This document shows positions 63,124 through 64,000 of a stretch of DNA of 64,000 nt, one piece after another. The position numbers and the translations under genes are program-made. Origin of the DNA: an uncultured Treponema sp. (GTDB lineage: Bacteria; Spirochaetota; Spirochaetia; Treponematales; Treponemataceae). Under the pieces are notes generated by a model. The model was not told where the DNA came from. It saw only the letters and a program-made list of their open reading frames with translations, and did not search any database. The stretch's first letter is position 1. Every line of letters begins with the position of its first letter. Location: positions 1 to 64,000 of the forward strand of contig CAMHMJ010000010.1 in the NCBI GenBank assembly GCA_946186185.1, written 5' to 3'.

Positions 63124-64000
63124 ATTATTTTTTCCATAAGGTACTGACTCGACTGTGAAAAACCTGCAATCCACAGGAAAGTTTCCACAGTAAAATCATT
63201 ATATGTACTTACCTTAAGTTTGGAAATTCCTTCTTCCTTCAATTTTTCACAGGCATGAATTAGCATTTCAGTTCCATATCCCAGACGACGATAACCTTTC
63301 CGAACAAGAATTTCATCAACATAGTAATAAGGTTCTTCATCCAGAATCGGAGTAGAGATGTGCCCGATGAAAACCGCAAAAACTTCACCCGTCTTGTTTT
63401 CCATTACATAGGCGCGGGTACACTTTCTGTCCAGAAGCTCAGAAAGGTGCGCTTCTATTAATTCTTCCGATTTATTTTCAAAACACTCTTTATAGAACTC
63501 CCGGAGTTTTACGCGCATTTCATTATCATGATGAGCGTCCGCCGCCTCATAACAGTACGGAACAATGTGCTTTTCATCCTCAGAAGAGAAGGACATATTC
63601 GGCTGCACAAAATTCTGATAAGTCTTGTAGGAATTCATATTTCTTCCTACGGAAAGAATCTTCTCCAGTTCCTTTCTTAACTGCTGAGAACTCAAAATTA
63701 CATCCACAAGCTCCGGACAATAGCGGGTTCCAGAACCTTTTTTAAGTTCTTCCATCAGCTCGTCAAAGCTCTTCTGAACCGAATAGTTTCTTCCCATGGT
63801 ATCAGTAACCGTATCCATCATATCGCAGATAGACACCAGATTTACAAGCATCTTATATGGTGAAGAATAACATTTGTACGTCTCCGGGTAGCCCCCTTCA
63901 TCATTCCAGAATTTGTGGTGCCCTTCAATAAAATCCTGATATTCCTCAAGATAATCAATTCCGCTGATAATTTCCCGGCCGATGGAAGGATGCCGTTTTA
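63120..64000 (-). CDS. HD-GYP-like domain fused to GNAT acetyltransferase (5' end outside window)
   Basis: Open from the window edge at 64000 to the stop at 63120. The visible N-part reads HPSIGREIISGIDYLEE, GHHKFWNDEGGYP and SICDMMDTVTD. These are the later motifs of an HD-GYP phosphodiesterase (HHxxxDGxGYP, aDxyDA), with the GYP motif kept as GGYP. The C-terminal part (from about 63480 down) is a GNAT domain with VRKGYRRLGYG as the acetyl-CoA loop. HD-GYP domains usually hydrolyse cyclic-di-GMP; activity cannot be judged because the HD motif lies outside. The fusion with GNAT is unusual. Translation is coupled to DUF763. Confidence 0.75.
   Translation of the reverse strand, partial: KRHPSIGREIISGIDYLEEYQDFIEGHHKFWNDEGGYPETYKCYSSPYKMLVNLVSICDMMDTVTDTMGRNYSVQKSFDELMEELKKGSGTRYCPELVDVILSSQQLRKELEKILSVGRNMNSYKTYQNFVQPNMSFSSEDEKHIVPYCYEAADAHHDNEMRVKLREFYKECFENKSEELIEAHLSELLDRKCTRAYVMENKTGEVFAVFIGHISTPILDEEPYYYVDEILVRKGYRRLGYGTEMLIHACEKLKEEGISKLKVSTYNDFTVETFLWIAGFSQSSQYLMEKII

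Overview
This 64 kb window looks like chromosome of a carbohydrate-fermenting gut or rumen spirochaete, most likely a Treponema. The evidence is an elongation factor G of the spirochaete/planctomycete/mitochondrial type (spdEFG1), many lipoproteins with relaxed lipoboxes, M30-like and S41-like surface lipoproteins, a methyl-accepting chemotaxis protein, moderate GC with AT-rich islands, and starch/glycogen debranching plus acetolactate decarboxylase and D-lactate dehydrogenase. The species call is inference. No rRNA, tRNA, CRISPR array or complete insertion sequence was seen.

Layout. 1-9.2 kb: divergent fusA (partial) and mnmG, a small lipoprotein, an aconitase-family hydratase, an FAD oxidoreductase and a Wzz-type chain-length protein. 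9.3-12.6 kb: carB. 12.9-16.6 kb: AT-rich accessory stretch with an XRE regulator, a large lipoprotein and a GNAT toxin-antitoxin-like pair. 16.6-23.5 kb: CstA, a GNAT enzyme, an FAD oxidoreductase overlapping a flavin/2Fe-2S reductase, an Rrf2 regulator and a DRE-TIM aldolase. 23.6-28.7 kb: two ABC transporters on the minus strand, one a polar amino acid type without a binding protein, one a TrpXYZ-like type with all parts. 28.9-36 kb: rpsD, an operon budA/nitrilase-like/NUDIX, a STAS protein, CreD and a MATE exporter. 36.1-41.9 kb: a 1560-residue fusion of two debranching enzymes and an amino-acid-binding protein. 42.1-45.9 kb: an HRDC-helicase-nuclease protein, probably defence or repair. 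46-50 kb: a 46-codon small gene, a broken chemotaxis receptor and aspS. 50-57 kb: accessory island with unknown exported proteins, a second XRE regulator, a RhuM remnant, an S41-like lipoprotein and a broken M30-like metallopeptidase. 57-64 kb: D-lactate dehydrogenase, an rRNA methyltransferase, a phosphodiesterase, two Fn3 lipoproteins, DUF763 and an HD-GYP/GNAT fusion cut by the window end.

How the parts fit. The debranching fusion would feed glycogen or maltodextrin into glycolysis. BudA and LdhA give acetoin and D-lactate outlets, and CstA and the ABC transporters import small acids and amino acids.

Main unusual signals. (i) At least eight genes have a sigma70-type -10 box only 6-9 nt before ATG and no Shine-Dalgarno sequence, so leaderless mRNAs seem common. 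(ii) Several cytoplasmic enzymes carry Ser/Gly/Ala-rich low-complexity inserts. (iii) Two genes are interrupted by single in-frame stop codons. (iv) GC-rich, hairpin-rich intergenic repeats recur. (v) There are two unusual fusions (GH133-GH13 and HD-GYP-GNAT) and a variant GNAT toxin-antitoxin-like pair.
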